A stretch of DNA of 64,000 bases from Pseudomonas siliginis (GCF_019145195.1 NZ_JAHSTW010000010.1:186001-250000), one strand, 5' to 3'. Shown: positions 44,059 to 53,039, numbered from the stretch's first letter. Numbers and translations: made by a program. Notes: generated from the sequence alone by a model not told the origin.

Positions 44059-45504
44059 TTACGATCCGATGTAACTGGTCTTCACGACCGTGTAGAACTC
44101 TTGTGCATAGCGGCCCTGCTCACGGGAGCCGTAGGACGAGCCTTTACGGCCACCGAACGGTACGTGGTAATCCACACCGGCGGTCGGCAGGTTGACCATC
44201 ACCATCCCGGCTTGGGAGTGGCGCTTGAAGTGGTTGGCGTACTTCAGCGAGGTGGTCGCGATGCCGGCCGACAGGCCGAATTCGGTGTCGTTGGCCATTG
44301 CCAGCGCAGCTTCGTAATCGGCCACGCGAACAATGTTGGCCACCGGGCCGAAAATTTCTTCGCGGCTGATGCGCATCGACGCTTCACTGTCGGCAAACAA
44401 GGTTGGTGCGAGGAAGTAGCCTTCGGTATCGCAGGTCACCACACCACCGCCGCTGACCAAACGTGCACCTTCGGACTGGCCGATGTCGATGTACTTCATG
44501 TCCTGTTCAAGCTGCGCCTGGGAAACCACCGGACCTATGTCGGTGCCCGCTTTCAGCGCGTGGCCGACCTTGATCGACTTCATGCGCTCGGCCATCGCTT
44601 CAACGAACTTGTCGTGGATGCCAGCGGTGACGATCAGACGGCTCGACGCTGTGCAGCGCTGGCCGGTGGAGTAGAACGCGCTCTGCACCGACAGCTCGAC
44701 CGCTTGCTTGAGGTCGGCGTCGTCGAGAATGATCTGCGGGTTCTTGCCGCCCATTTCCAGCTGCACCTTGGCCTGGCGCGAAACGCAGTTGACCGCGATC
44801 TGACGACCCACGCCCACCGAACCGGTGAAGCTGATGCCGTCGACTTTCGGGCTGTTGACCAACGCCTCGCCAACCACGCGACCGCTGCCCATTACCAGGT
44901 TGAACGCACCGGCCGGGAAGCCTGCGCGGGAGATGATTTCCGCCAGCGCCCAGGCGCAGCCCGGCACCAGATCGGCAGGTTTGAGCACGACGCAGTTGCC
45001 GTAGGCCAGGGCCGGAGCAATTTTCCACGCCGGGATGGCAATCGGGAAGTTCCACGGGGTGATCAGACCGACCACGCCCAGCGCTTCACGGGTGACTTCG
45101 ACGTTGACGCCCGGGCGTACCGACGGCACATAGTCACCGGACAGACGCAGGCATTCACCGGCGAAGAACTTGAAAATGTTGCCGGCGCGGGTCACTTCAC
45201 CGATCGCCTCCGGCAGGGTCTTGCCTTCTTCACGGGCCAGCAGCGTGCCGAGCTCTTCGCGACGGGCGAGGATCTCGCTGCCGACTTTATCCAGCGAATC
45301 GTGACGGGCCTGAATGCCCGAAGTGGAGTACGCCGGGAACGCTGCGCGGGCGGCGTCGATAGCGGCGTTGACCTGGGTCAGGTCAGCCTTGGCGTAGTCG
45401 CCGATGGTGTCGCTGAGTTCGGACGGGTTGATGTTGGCCGAGTAATCGGCACCGGCGACCCATTCGCCATTGATGTAGTTGTCGTAGCGTTTTGCAGTTG
45501 TCAC
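44059..45504 (-). CDS. 2,5-dioxovalerate (alpha-ketoglutarate semialdehyde) dehydrogenase
   Basis: A 481-residue aldehyde dehydrogenase that would oxidise alpha-ketoglutarate semialdehyde to 2-oxoglutarate, the last step of the pathway. Oxyanion N152 (TPWNFP), general base E250 (QLEMGGKNP) and nucleophile C284 (GQRCTAS) are present; the cofactor loop reads FTGSVGVGRQIA. I chose the GTG at 45504 with TTGAGGG upstream; another GTG lies ten codons earlier. Assignment to this substrate rests on position between kdgD and garD. Confidence 0.9.
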   Translation of the reverse strand: MTTAKRYDNYINGEWVAGADYSANINPSELSDTIGDYAKADLTQVNAAIDAARAAFPAYSTSGIQARHDSLDKVGSEILARREELGTLLAREEGKTLPEAIGEVTRAGNIFKFFAGECLRLSGDYVPSVRPGVNVEVTREALGVVGLITPWNFPIAIPAWKIAPALAYGNCVVLKPADLVPGCAWALAEIISRAGFPAGAFNLVMGSGRVVGEALVNSPKVDGISFTGSVGVGRQIAVNCVSRQAKVQLEMGGKNPQIILDDADLKQAVELSVQSAFYSTGQRCTASSRLIVTAGIHDKFVEAMAERMKSIKVGHALKAGTDIGPVVSQAQLEQDMKYIDIGQSEGARLVSGGGVVTCDTEGYFLAPTLFADSEASMRISREEIFGPVANIVRVADYEAALAMANDTEFGLSAGIATTSLKYANHFKRHSQAGMVMVNLPTAGVDYHVPFGGRKGSSYGSREQGRYAQEFYTVVKTSYIGS

Positions 45505-45575
45505 AGGGCAGCCCTCAACTCTAAAAGCCTTCACGCAAAAAGCCGCTGATTGCTCAGCGGCCTCGCTTTTCTCGT

Positions 45576-46487
45576 TTACTGCGCGCCTTGCTTGTCGATC
45601 AGCGCGGCGAGCATTTCGTACTCTTCGCCGGTCAGGTCGGTCAGCGGCGCACGCACCGGACCTGCGTCATAGCCGGCGATTTTTGCACCTGCCTTGACGA
45701 TGCTCACGGCGTAACCGGCCTTGCGGTTGCGGATGTCCAGGTACGGCAGGAAGAAGTCGTCGATGATCTTGCCGACGGTGGCGTGATCTTCGCGAGCGAT
45801 CGCGTGGTAGAAGTCCATCGCGGTTTTCGGGATGAAGTTGAACACCGCCGAGGAGTACACCGGCACGCCCAACGCCTTGTAGGCAGCGGCGTAGACTTCA
45901 GCGGTCGGCAGACCACCCAGGTAGCTGAAGCGATCACCGAGGCGGCGACGGATCGACACCATCAACTCGATATCGCCCAGGCCATCCTTGTAGCCGATCA
46001 GGTTCGGGCAGCGCTCGGCCAGACGTTCCAGCAGCGGCGCGTTGAGGCGGCAAACGTTGCGGTTGTAGACGACCACGCCGATCTTTACCGATTTGCACAC
46101 GGCTTCAACGTGGGCGGCAACACCGTCCTGGCTCGCTTCGGTCAGGTAGTGCGGCAGCAGCAACAGGCCTTTGGCGCCCAGACGCTCGGCTTCCTGAGCG
46201 TATTCGATGGCCTGGCGGGTCGAACCACCAACGCCGGCGAGGATTGGCACGCTGGTTGCGCAGGTGTCGACGGCAGTCTTGATGATTTCCGAGTATTCGC
46301 TGGCGGCCAGGGAGAAGAACTCACCGGTGCCGCCGGCGGCGAACAGAGCCGAAGCGCCATACGGAGCCAGCCATTCCAGGCGTTTGATGTAGCCCGCGCG
46401 GTTGAAATCGCCCTGCGCGTTGAAATCGGTCACCGGGAAAGACAGCAGGCCGGCAGAGAGGATGGACTTCAGTTCTTGTGGATTCAT
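45576..46487 (-). CDS. kdgD: 5-dehydro-4-deoxyglucarate dehydratase
   Basis: A 303-residue DapA/NAL-superfamily enzyme that dehydrates and decarboxylates 5-dehydro-4-deoxyglucarate to alpha-ketoglutarate semialdehyde. The Schiff-base lysine is K167 in NLIGYKDGLGD, and the carboxylate-binding loop is AAGGTGEFFSL (51-60). The upstream YNRN motif takes the place of the usual family tyrosine context. The start at 46487 gives MNPQELKSILSAG. It is the first gene of the galactarate operon; an operator-like palindrome lies about 60-80 bases upstream. Confidence 0.94.
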   Translation of the reverse strand: MNPQELKSILSAGLLSFPVTDFNAQGDFNRAGYIKRLEWLAPYGASALFAAGGTGEFFSLAASEYSEIIKTAVDTCATSVPILAGVGGSTRQAIEYAQEAERLGAKGLLLLPHYLTEASQDGVAAHVEAVCKSVKIGVVVYNRNVCRLNAPLLERLAERCPNLIGYKDGLGDIELMVSIRRRLGDRFSYLGGLPTAEVYAAAYKALGVPVYSSAVFNFIPKTAMDFYHAIAREDHATVGKIIDDFFLPYLDIRNRKAGYAVSIVKAGAKIAGYDAGPVRAPLTDLTGEEYEMLAALIDKQGAQ

Positions 46488-46544
46488 TATTCGAACACCC
46501 TGGTAGCAACGTTTTATTGTGAGTGGACCGTTCAGCCTTCGCCG

Positions 46545-46568
46545 AAGTTGTAGGTCATCGTACAACTT
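46545..46568. promoter_or_regulatory. Operator-like inverted repeat upstream of kdgD
   Basis: AAGTTGTA-N8-TACAACTT is a perfect 8+8 inverted repeat 58-81 bases upstream of the kdgD start. On the minus strand its core reads GTTGTACGATGACC; 13 of 14 bases recur upstream of the GntR/FadR-type regulator gene at 47970-47983. It is the best candidate for the regulator's binding site. Confidence 0.7.
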
Positions 46569-46785
46569 AAAAAATAACCGTCAACTGCATTTCATCGCTG
46601 GCAGGGCTTTTTTGTCGGACAAGATTGGCTTTTGCGCTTTATGAAATGGCTACAAGGCTCGTGCTTGACGCTTTCGAAGGCTGAAATATCCGGTCTGGAT
46701 TCGTTTAATTCTGTGGAGACCAGCGGCTCGTAAAGTACGTCGACTGCCACGAAGGATCGTGGCGGACCACTCAAAGGAAGCCGCT

Positions 46786-47166
46786 ATGTCGATGCATTTT
46801 CCCGCCCCCACCCTCACCCACGTCGCCCCTGCGCAAGACGATTGCGTGACGCTTCAGCTCTCGCAATTGCCGGACATCCTCACCGTGCAGGTCCCGGATT
46901 CCAGCGATTTCGCAGCAAACTGGAGCGTCTACGCGATCCTCGGCAGCGATGGAGAAGAACCCGAATGGGAAGGTGATGAGGTGGACACTGGCGCCTGGGA
47001 CGACGCCGAGGATGAAATGGAAAAGCTGCTCGACATCGAGGTGCATCTGCCGAAAGAGGCGCTTCAACCGTACCTGAACCGCGAGGTGGAGCTGCGCTAC
47101 AAATTTCGTGACGAGTCGAGCATGGAGCCGTATTCGCTGCCGCTGAGGTTGTGCATAGAGGCGTAA
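46786..47166 (+). CDS. Hypothetical acidic protein
   Basis: I do not recognise this 126-residue protein. It is strongly acidic in its middle (EEPEWEGDEVDTGAWDDAEDEMEKLLD), with beta-strand-like stretches at both ends (DCVTLQLSQLPDILTVQV and REVELRYKF). It has no signal peptide or membrane helix. The ATG at 46786 follows AAGGAAGCCGCT, a good ribosome-binding site; a second ATG lies two codons later. Codon use is ordinary for this genome. It lies between kdgD (divergent) and the regulator gene (convergent, 1 base between stop codons), so it may share the control region with the galactarate operon. Confidence 0.7.
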   Translation: MSMHFPAPTLTHVAPAQDDCVTLQLSQLPDILTVQVPDSSDFAANWSVYAILGSDGEEPEWEGDEVDTGAWDDAEDEMEKLLDIEVHLPKEALQPYLNREVELRYKFRDESSMEPYSLPLRLCIEA

Positions 47167-47167
47167 C

Positions 47168-47926
47168 TCAGCTTCGCTGCGCCTGCGCCTCTTCATGGGC
47201 CTGGCGCAGTCTTTCGCGGCTGTTGGTCAGGTGCAACCGCATTGCGGCGCGGGCAGCATCGGAATCCTGACGGGCAATCGCGTCGTAGATTTCCTCGTGC
47301 TCGCGGCTCAGGCGGCTCATGTAGTGCTGCTGGTCATCATGAGCCAAACGCGCCGAGTTCAGCCGCGTACGTGGAATGATGCTGGTGCCCAGGTGCGTCA
47401 TGATGTCGGTGAAATAGCGGTTACCGGTGGACAGGGCGATTTCCAGGTGGAAAGCGAAGTCCGACGACACCGCATCGCTGGCATGGGAGGCGCTTTCGTT
47501 CAAGGCGTCGAGCGCGGCGCGCATGGTTGCCAGTTGTTCGGGGCTGCGGCGTTGCGCGGCAAGGCCGGCGGATTCGACTTCGAGGCTGATGCGCAATTCG
47601 AGAATTGCCAGCACGTCACGCAGGGTGACAACGGTGGCCGGATCGATGCGGAAACCGCTCGGGCTCGGCGTATCGAGAACAAAGGTGCCGATGCCGTGGC
47701 GGGTTTCTACCTGGCCGGCGGCCTGCAGACGGGAAATTGCCTCGCGGACCACGGTGCGGCTGACGCCATGGGCTTCCATGATCGCCGACTCGGTGGGCAA
47801 CTTGTCGCCACGCTTGAGCAGGCCATCGCGGATCTGCTCGCTCAACACCGTCACCAATTCCTGGGCGAGGCTGCGGCGCTTGCGGGGGAGGCGCGGGGTG
47901 TCGATCAGCTTTTCCATGGTCTGCAT
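47168..47926 (-). CDS. GntR/FadR-family transcriptional regulator
   Basis: A 252-residue FadR-subfamily regulator. The winged-helix domain (about 15-85) shows LVTVLSEQIRDGLLKRGDKLPTESAIMEAHGVSRTVVREAISRLQAAGQV and GIGTFV; the C-terminal FCD ligand-binding domain (about 100-245) has the metal-binding pattern FHLEIALSTGN and SREHEEIYDAIARQD with its histidines. The start at 47926 gives MQTMEKLI; ATG 47917 is a close alternative. It probably represses the adjacent galactarate operon in the absence of a sugar diacid or its intermediate. Confidence 0.88.
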   Translation of the reverse strand: MQTMEKLIDTPRLPRKRRSLAQELVTVLSEQIRDGLLKRGDKLPTESAIMEAHGVSRTVVREAISRLQAAGQVETRHGIGTFVLDTPSPSGFRIDPATVVTLRDVLAILELRISLEVESAGLAAQRRSPEQLATMRAALDALNESASHASDAVSSDFAFHLEIALSTGNRYFTDIMTHLGTSIIPRTRLNSARLAHDDQQHYMSRLSREHEEIYDAIARQDSDAARAAMRLHLTNSRERLRQAHEEAQAQRS

Positions 47927-47969
47927 CTTGTCTCGAAAGTTCGGCTTGGCGCCATCATAGCTCAAGCGG

Positions 47970-47983
47970 GTTGTACGATCACC
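47970..47983. promoter_or_regulatory. Second operator-like site upstream of the regulator gene
   Basis: GTTGTACGATCACC matches GTTGTACGATGACC of the kdgD operator at 13 of 14 positions and lies 44 bases upstream of the regulator's ATG. Only the left half-site is well kept; the right half reads CCGGGC instead of TACAAC. This fits autoregulation. Confidence 0.6.
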
Positions 47984-48005
47984 GGGCAGATCACATTGCC
48001 CCACT

Positions 48006-48093
48006 GTGGGAGCGAGCCTGCTCGCGAAAGCAGTGGTTCAGACGACAGATTCGTCGACCGATATGACCCCTTCGCGAGCAAGCTCGCTCCCAC
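48006..48093. repeat. REP doublet, inverted
   Basis: REP units at 48006-48028 and 48071-48093 face each other about 42 bases apart; the second has AAGCTCGCT in place of AGGCTCGCT. They lie between the regulator gene and the ABC exporter gene. Confidence 0.9.
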
Positions 48094-48103
48094 AGGTGGG
48101 TGT

Positions 48104-49831
48104 TCAGACAGTTATGGCCTGTTCGACCAGACGACCGCTGTCGATCCGCACATGCCGTGGATGGAATCGTTTCAAACTGCTTCGGTGACCGACGCTGACA
48201 ATGCTCAGCCCCGGAATCTCGTCGATCAACGCCTGATACAACGTCGCCTCGTCCTCTTCATCCATCGCCGATGTAGCCTCGTCCATGTACAGCCATTGCG
48301 GTGCGTAGAGAAGCGCGCGGGCGAAGGCCAGGCGTTGCTGCTCACCCGGCGAGAGCATGCGTTGCCAGTGATTGGCTTCATCCAGCCGCCCAATCAAATG
48401 TGGCAGACGGCAGGTTTCCAGCACCTGTGCATAACGTTCCGGCGCGTAGGTGTCGCCCGGTTGTGGATAACTCAACGCTTCACGCAATGTGCCGATCGGC
48501 AGATAAGGCTTCTGCGGCAGGAACAGATAGCGCGCCGCTGGTAAACGAATATTGCCGTGCCCCGCCGGCCACAAATGCCCCATCGCCCGCAGCAATGTGG
48601 ACTTGCCGCTGCCGGAACGGCCGCTGAGCATCACGCGCTCACCCGCTTCAACGGTCATGTCGGCGTCGGTCAGCAGGTGACGACCATCGGCCAGATCCAG
48701 GCCGAGGTTGTGCACCTGCAATTCGCGGCCCTGATTCTGCACATCGATGGCCGGGGTGCGCTGTTCGTTGTCGCTCATGGCTTGACGGAAACTCAGCAGA
48801 CGATCACAGGTGGCGCGCCACTCGGCCAGATCCTGATAAGCGCTGATGAACCAACTGAAGTTCTCCTGCACATTGCCGAACGCCGAGTTGATTTGCATCA
48901 GCTCACCCAGCTCGATCTTGCCGCTGAAATACCGTGGTGCCGCAACAATGAACGGGAAAATGATCGCGATCTGCCCATAGCCCGAAGTAAAAAACGTCAG
49001 GCGCTTGGACACGCGCATGATGTCCCAGAAGTTATGCCAGACCAGCCCGAAGCGATTGCTCAAGCGCCGGTTTTCATTCGGCTCGCCGTTGTACAAAGCG
49101 ATGCTTTCGGCATTCTCGCGGACCCGAACCATCGAGAAACGCAAGTCGGCTTCGAAACGCTGCTGGTTGTTGTTCAGGCCGATCAGGCGTCGGCCGATCA
49201 AATGCGTCAGCCAACTACCGACCGCCGCGTAGACCAATGCACACCAGAACATGTAGCCGGGAATCGTGAAACCGAACACTTCAATGCTGCCGGAAACGCC
49301 CCACAGGATGATCGAGAACGACACCAGACTGACCACCGTGCGGATCAAACCCAAGCCAAGGGCCAGCGTGGTCGCGGTGAATTTATTAAGGTCTTCGGAG
49401 ATTCGCTGGTCAGGGTTATCGGTGTAACCGCCCTGCTCCAGCTGGTAGTAATTCTTGTGTTCAAGCCAACGAGTGAAGTGCTTTTCGGTCAGCCACGCCC
49501 GCCAGCGAATGGTCAGCATCTGCGTCAGGTACTGACGATAAACCGCAGCGAGAATCGCCACAGCGGCAATACCGCAGAAGTACAGGATCAACTGCCAGAA
49601 CGCGGCTTCATCCTTTTTCTGCAGGGCGTTATAGAAATCCTTGTACCAACTGTTCAGCCACACGGCGATCCATACGCTGAACAGCGTCAGCGCAAACACG
49701 GCAATCAGCAACGTCCAGGCCTTGCCCTTCTCTTCGCTGCGCCAGTAAGGCGTGGTCATCGCCCAGACCTTGCGAAAAAACTGCCCGCGCACAGCATCGT
49801 TGACCGCGCAATATTCAGCGTTCTGATTCAT
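48104..49831 (-). CDS. SbmA/BacA-like ABC transporter, fused permease-ATPase
   Basis: A 575-residue half-transporter. The N-terminal six-helix domain (about 1-330) resembles the SbmA/BacA-YddA family, with the characteristic NSWYKDFYNALQKKDEAAFW and WRAWLTEKHFTRWLEHKNYYQL. The C-terminal ATPase has Walker A SGRSGSGKSTLL, signature LSPGEQQRLAFARALL and Walker B WLYMDEATSAMDEEDEA. The family moves peptides, bleomycin, or cobalamin, but SbmA itself lacks the ATPase domain; this is the ATP-dependent version. Downstream of it is a REP pair, upstream is roxR; no linked peptide gene is seen. Confidence 0.87.
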   Translation of the reverse strand: MNQNAEYCAVNDAVRGQFFRKVWAMTTPYWRSEEKGKAWTLLIAVFALTLFSVWIAVWLNSWYKDFYNALQKKDEAAFWQLILYFCGIAAVAILAAVYRQYLTQMLTIRWRAWLTEKHFTRWLEHKNYYQLEQGGYTDNPDQRISEDLNKFTATTLALGLGLIRTVVSLVSFSIILWGVSGSIEVFGFTIPGYMFWCALVYAAVGSWLTHLIGRRLIGLNNNQQRFEADLRFSMVRVRENAESIALYNGEPNENRRLSNRFGLVWHNFWDIMRVSKRLTFFTSGYGQIAIIFPFIVAAPRYFSGKIELGELMQINSAFGNVQENFSWFISAYQDLAEWRATCDRLLSFRQAMSDNEQRTPAIDVQNQGRELQVHNLGLDLADGRHLLTDADMTVEAGERVMLSGRSGSGKSTLLRAMGHLWPAGHGNIRLPAARYLFLPQKPYLPIGTLREALSYPQPGDTYAPERYAQVLETCRLPHLIGRLDEANHWQRMLSPGEQQRLAFARALLYAPQWLYMDEATSAMDEEDEATLYQALIDEIPGLSIVSVGHRSSLKRFHPRHVRIDSGRLVEQAITV

Positions 49832-49927
49832 GGATAAGGCTCGATAGTAAAAAGAACGGACACGCGCCGATCATAGATGATCGGCGCGATTTATCGCGAG
49901 GGCTGGCGATAGTCGTTCAGCGCAGGT

Positions 49928-50488
49928 TCAGCGACGCACCGGGCGCTTCTGCAGTTTGCGTTGCAGGGTGCGGCGGTGCATGCCCAGCGCGCGGGCCGTG
50001 GCGGAAATGTTGCCTTCGTGCTCGGTGAGCACACGCTGGATGTGCTCCCATTGCAGGCGATCGACCGACATCGGGTTTTCCGGCACCAGACTGTCGAGGT
50101 CGGCGTGCTCGGACAGCAGCGCGGCCAGCACGTCGTCGGCATCGGCGGGTTTGCACAGGTAGTTGCAGGCGCCACGCTTGATCGCCTCCACCGCTGTGGC
50201 AATGCTCGAATAACCGGTGAGGATCACCACGCGCATTTCCGGATCGAGTTCCAGCAGCTTGGGCAGCAGGACCAGACCGGAGTCGCCGTCCATTTTCAGG
50301 TCCAGCGCGGCGTAATCAGGCAGATCGGCCTGGGCGATGGTCAGGCCTTCTTCCGCAGAACCGGCGGTGCTGACGCGAAAGCCACGGCGGGCCATGGCGC
50401 GGGCCATGACGCGGGTGAAGGTCGCGTCGTCGTCGACCAGCAGCAGATGCGGCAGTTCTTCGCCTTCGACTTGGATTTCGTCACTCAT
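49928..50488 (-). CDS. roxR: Redox response regulator RoxR (RegA/PrrA type)
   Basis: A 186-residue response regulator: receiver domain with phosphoacceptor D63 (AALDLKMDGDSG), switch T (VILTGYSSIATAVEAIKRG), K106-like NYLCKPADADDV, then a short linker and a Fis-type HTH (GNISATARALGMHRRTLQRKL). It belongs to the RegA/PrrA/ActR group that activates terminal oxidase and other redox-dependent genes. Start at 50488 follows GGAGACCAAC. It overlaps the 3' end of roxS by 8 bases. Confidence 0.95.
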   Translation of the reverse strand: MSDEIQVEGEELPHLLLVDDDATFTRVMARAMARRGFRVSTAGSAEEGLTIAQADLPDYAALDLKMDGDSGLVLLPKLLELDPEMRVVILTGYSSIATAVEAIKRGACNYLCKPADADDVLAALLSEHADLDSLVPENPMSVDRLQWEHIQRVLTEHEGNISATARALGMHRRTLQRKLQKRPVRR

Positions 50489-51743
50489 GTTGGTCTCCTC
50501 GGGCGCCGTGGGGCAGGCGCAGCTCGGTGAGCGTGCCGCCTTCCTCATGACTATAGAGTTTCACTGAGCCGCCGGCGCGTGTCACGCTGGCCTTGCTCAA
50601 AAACAGGCCCAGGCCGAAACCTTTGCCCTTGGTGGTAAAAAACGGCTTGCCGATCTGCTCGGCGATGGCCAGCGGCACACCGGCGCCGTGATCGCGAATG
50701 CTGATGGTCAAAGTCTCTGCGTCCCAGTCCAGCGTCACCTGGAGGTTTTCCGGGCAGGCGTCGGCAGCGTTGTTGAGCAGATTCAGCAAAGCCTGGGTCA
50801 GATCCGGCGGCGGCGCCATGCGCGGCACCGCACCCTGGCCGAGACGCTGGAAGCGGTAACTGGCTTCCGGGCGCATCAGGTGCCAGCGGTTCAACGCCTC
50901 GTCGAGCCAGTCGGTAACGTCCTGCATCTCCACCGCCAGACGCCGATTGGCCTCAGCGGCGCGGACCAGTTGCTGCAAGGTTTCCTTGCACAGCTTGACC
51001 TGATCCTGCAGCACTTTCAGATCGTCCTGCAGCAACGCATCGGGGTGATCCTGCTGCATTTCCTTGAGCAACACGCTCATGGTCGCCAGCGGCGTACCCA
51101 GCTCATGCGCAGCACCCGCGGCCTGGGTCGCAACGGCGAGGAGCTGCTGATCACGCAGACCCTCTTCACGGCGGATCGCGCGCAACTCTTCCTGCCGGCG
51201 CAATTCTTCAGCCATGCGCGCGGCGAAGAAGGTAATCACCGCAGCAGCCAGGGCGAAGCTCAGCCACATGCCGTAGATCTGCAGATTCTCACGGGCGACC
51301 GGCAGGGTTTCCAGCGGATAGAAACGCGTCAGCATCAGCGTGTACAGCGCCAGCGCGATGCCCGACAGAATCACCGAATAACGCCACGGCAGCGTCACCG
51401 CCGCGATCGTCAGCGGCACCAGATAATAGGAAACGAAGGGGTTGGTCGAACCGCCGGAGAAATACAGCAGCGCACTGTGAATCACCAGATCGCAGGCCAG
51501 TTGCAGCGCGTATTCGAGCTCGGTCACCGGCCACGATGTGCGCAGGCGCACGGCAGTGAACACGCAGAGCAGAATCGAGCAGCCCAGGGTCATCGCCAAT
51601 TGCACCCACGGCAACGGCAACAATTGCAGCCAGTAGGCCAGGCCCACGGATCCGGCCTGCGCGGCGAGCACCAGGGTGCGGATGAAAGTCAGCCGCCAGA
51701 GGTTCTGGCGAGTGGCGGAAGTCAGTTGTACGGGGGCGAGCAT
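50481..51743 (-). CDS. roxS: Redox sensor histidine kinase RoxS (RegB/PrrB type)
   Basis: A 420-residue sensor kinase with six N-terminal transmembrane helices (about 20-175) and the quinone-binding motif GGSTNPF at 97-103, as in RegB (GGTTNPF). The phosphorylated histidine is H213 in AGAAHELGTPLA. The ATPase domain shows LLNLLNNAADAC (N box), IRDHGAGVP (G1) and KGFGLGLFLSKA (G2). The start at 51743 follows GGAG. RoxSR in Pseudomonas controls cyanide-insensitive oxidase and other respiratory genes. Confidence 0.94.
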   Translation of the reverse strand: MLAPVQLTSATRQNLWRLTFIRTLVLAAQAGSVGLAYWLQLLPLPWVQLAMTLGCSILLCVFTAVRLRTSWPVTELEYALQLACDLVIHSALLYFSGGSTNPFVSYYLVPLTIAAVTLPWRYSVILSGIALALYTLMLTRFYPLETLPVARENLQIYGMWLSFALAAAVITFFAARMAEELRRQEELRAIRREEGLRDQQLLAVATQAAGAAHELGTPLATMSVLLKEMQQDHPDALLQDDLKVLQDQVKLCKETLQQLVRAAEANRRLAVEMQDVTDWLDEALNRWHLMRPEASYRFQRLGQGAVPRMAPPPDLTQALLNLLNNAADACPENLQVTLDWDAETLTISIRDHGAGVPLAIAEQIGKPFFTTKGKGFGLGLFLSKASVTRAGGSVKLYSHEEGGTLTELRLPHGARGDQHE

Positions 51744-51891
51744 GAGCTCTCCTGATGAGCGCTCCAGGCGGATCGCACGGAGTATAACCAACGCGCGGGG
51801 TTCAAAGGCGAAAGTGCGGCAAACGACCACATGGCGGCGATGGAGAATTCATCTGAGTTGAAGAAGATGCCGAGGGCTATTGGAGATCAAT

Positions 51892-52024
51892 TGTGGCGAG
51901 GGGATTTATCCCCGCTGGGTGGCGGAGCCGCCCCAAGTCATGCGACCTCATTTAACCAGACATACCGCATCAGCCGGATTTGCGACCGCTGCGCAGCCGA
52001 ACGGGGATAAATCCCCTCGCCACA
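51892..52024. repeat. Second REP family, inverted pair
   Basis: TGTGGCGAGGGGATTTATCC (51892-51911) and the inverse GGATAAATCCCCTCGCCACA (52005-52024) form a pair like that at 37811, with a GGCGGAGCCGCC element inside. It fills most of the 410-base gap between divergent roxS and the SIMPL gene. Confidence 0.88.
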
Positions 52025-52153
52025 GAAGCACTCCCCACTGCGCGCAGGTATCTGTATAGAAGTTGTAACTGGGCGAACCGGATCATAGAAGTTAGAGTCT
52101 GATGGTTCACGCAGGCCGCGACCCATCACCTGCGCCTCATTCAAGGAGCCTTC

Positions 52154-52870
52154 ATGCACACATTTCGCCGCAGCGCCGCCCTCCTCGCTCTGACCGTCGG
52201 CAGCGTCGCCAGCCTTCCGGCGCTGGCCGCCGATGAGCTGCACTACAACCAGATTTCCCTGCGCGCCGAAGTCAGCCAGGAAGTGGCCCGCGACCAGATG
52301 ATCGTGACGCTCTATACCGAAGAGCAGAACACCGACCCGGCCAAACTCGCCGCCGCCATCAGCACCACCATGAACAAGGCCACCACCCAGGCCAAGCAAG
52401 TCAAAGACATCACCCTGCGTACGGGCAGCCGCAACAGCTACCCGATCTACGACACCAAAGGCCAGAAGATCACCGGCTGGCGCGAACGCGCCGAACTGCG
52501 CCTGGAAAGCACCGACTTCGCCGCCCTGTCCAAACTCACCGGCGAGTTGCTGACCGACCTGAAAATGGGCGGCATGGACTTCGCCATCGCCGACCCGACC
52601 CGCAAGGCCAGCGAAGACCAGTTGCTCAAAGAAGCCGTCACCGCCTTCAAGACCCGCGCCCAACTGGCCACCGATGCACTCGGCGGCAAGGGCTACAAAA
52701 TCGTCAACCTGAACCTCAACAGCAACGGTTACCCACAACCGTACCTGCGCGCGCCGATGATGATGAAAGCCGCAGCCATGGATTCCGCGCCGGTGACGCC
52801 TGAAGTTGAAGCCGGCACCAGCCAGGTCAGCATGACCGCTGATGGCTCGATTGAAGTGCTGATGCAGTGA
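52154..52870 (+). CDS. SIMPL (DUF541) domain periplasmic protein
   Basis: A 238-residue protein with a signal peptide (SAALLALTVGSVASLPALAA, cleavage around residue 26) and a SIMPL domain (DUF541) across most of the mature protein: VARDQMIVTLYTEEQN, AISTTMNKATTQAKQVK and the terminal EVEAGTSQVSMTADGSIEVLMQ. This family includes E. coli YggE, implicated in oxidative-stress tolerance; the biochemical role is not known. In P. aeruginosa the equivalent (PA4495) sits beside roxSR and the dpp locus, as here. Confidence 0.88.
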   Translation: MHTFRRSAALLALTVGSVASLPALAADELHYNQISLRAEVSQEVARDQMIVTLYTEEQNTDPAKLAAAISTTMNKATTQAKQVKDITLRTGSRNSYPIYDTKGQKITGWRERAELRLESTDFAALSKLTGELLTDLKMGGMDFAIADPTRKASEDQLLKEAVTAFKTRAQLATDALGGKGYKIVNLNLNSNGYPQPYLRAPMMMKAAAMDSAPVTPEVEAGTSQVSMTADGSIEVLMQ

Positions 52871-52892
52871 TTTAAGCTTGGCTGAATGAAGG

Positions 52893-52925
52893 ACCGGCAA
52901 TCAGTAAATGGTTGCCGGTTTTTTT
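52893..52925 (+). terminator. Intrinsic terminator of the SIMPL gene
   Basis: The stem ACCGGCAA / TTGCCGGT (52893-52900 with 52912-52919) is followed by TTTTTTT, 22 bases past the stop codon. Confidence 0.9.
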
Positions 52926-52958
52926 GTGCCCGGGTTTTGTAGTGAATGATCCACCGCT

Positions 52959-53023
52959 TTCGCGAGCAGGCTCGCTCCCACAGGTTGAACGCATTTGAAT
53001 GTGGGAGCGAGCCTGCTCGCGAA
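52959..53023. repeat. REP doublet, inverted
   Basis: REP units at 52959-52981 and 53001-53023 face each other, 19 bases apart. The tail GAAGAACGATGACGCG is also found after the doublet at 40951, so the two copies share flanking sequence. Confidence 0.9.
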
Positions 53024-53039
53024 GAACGATGACGCGGAC

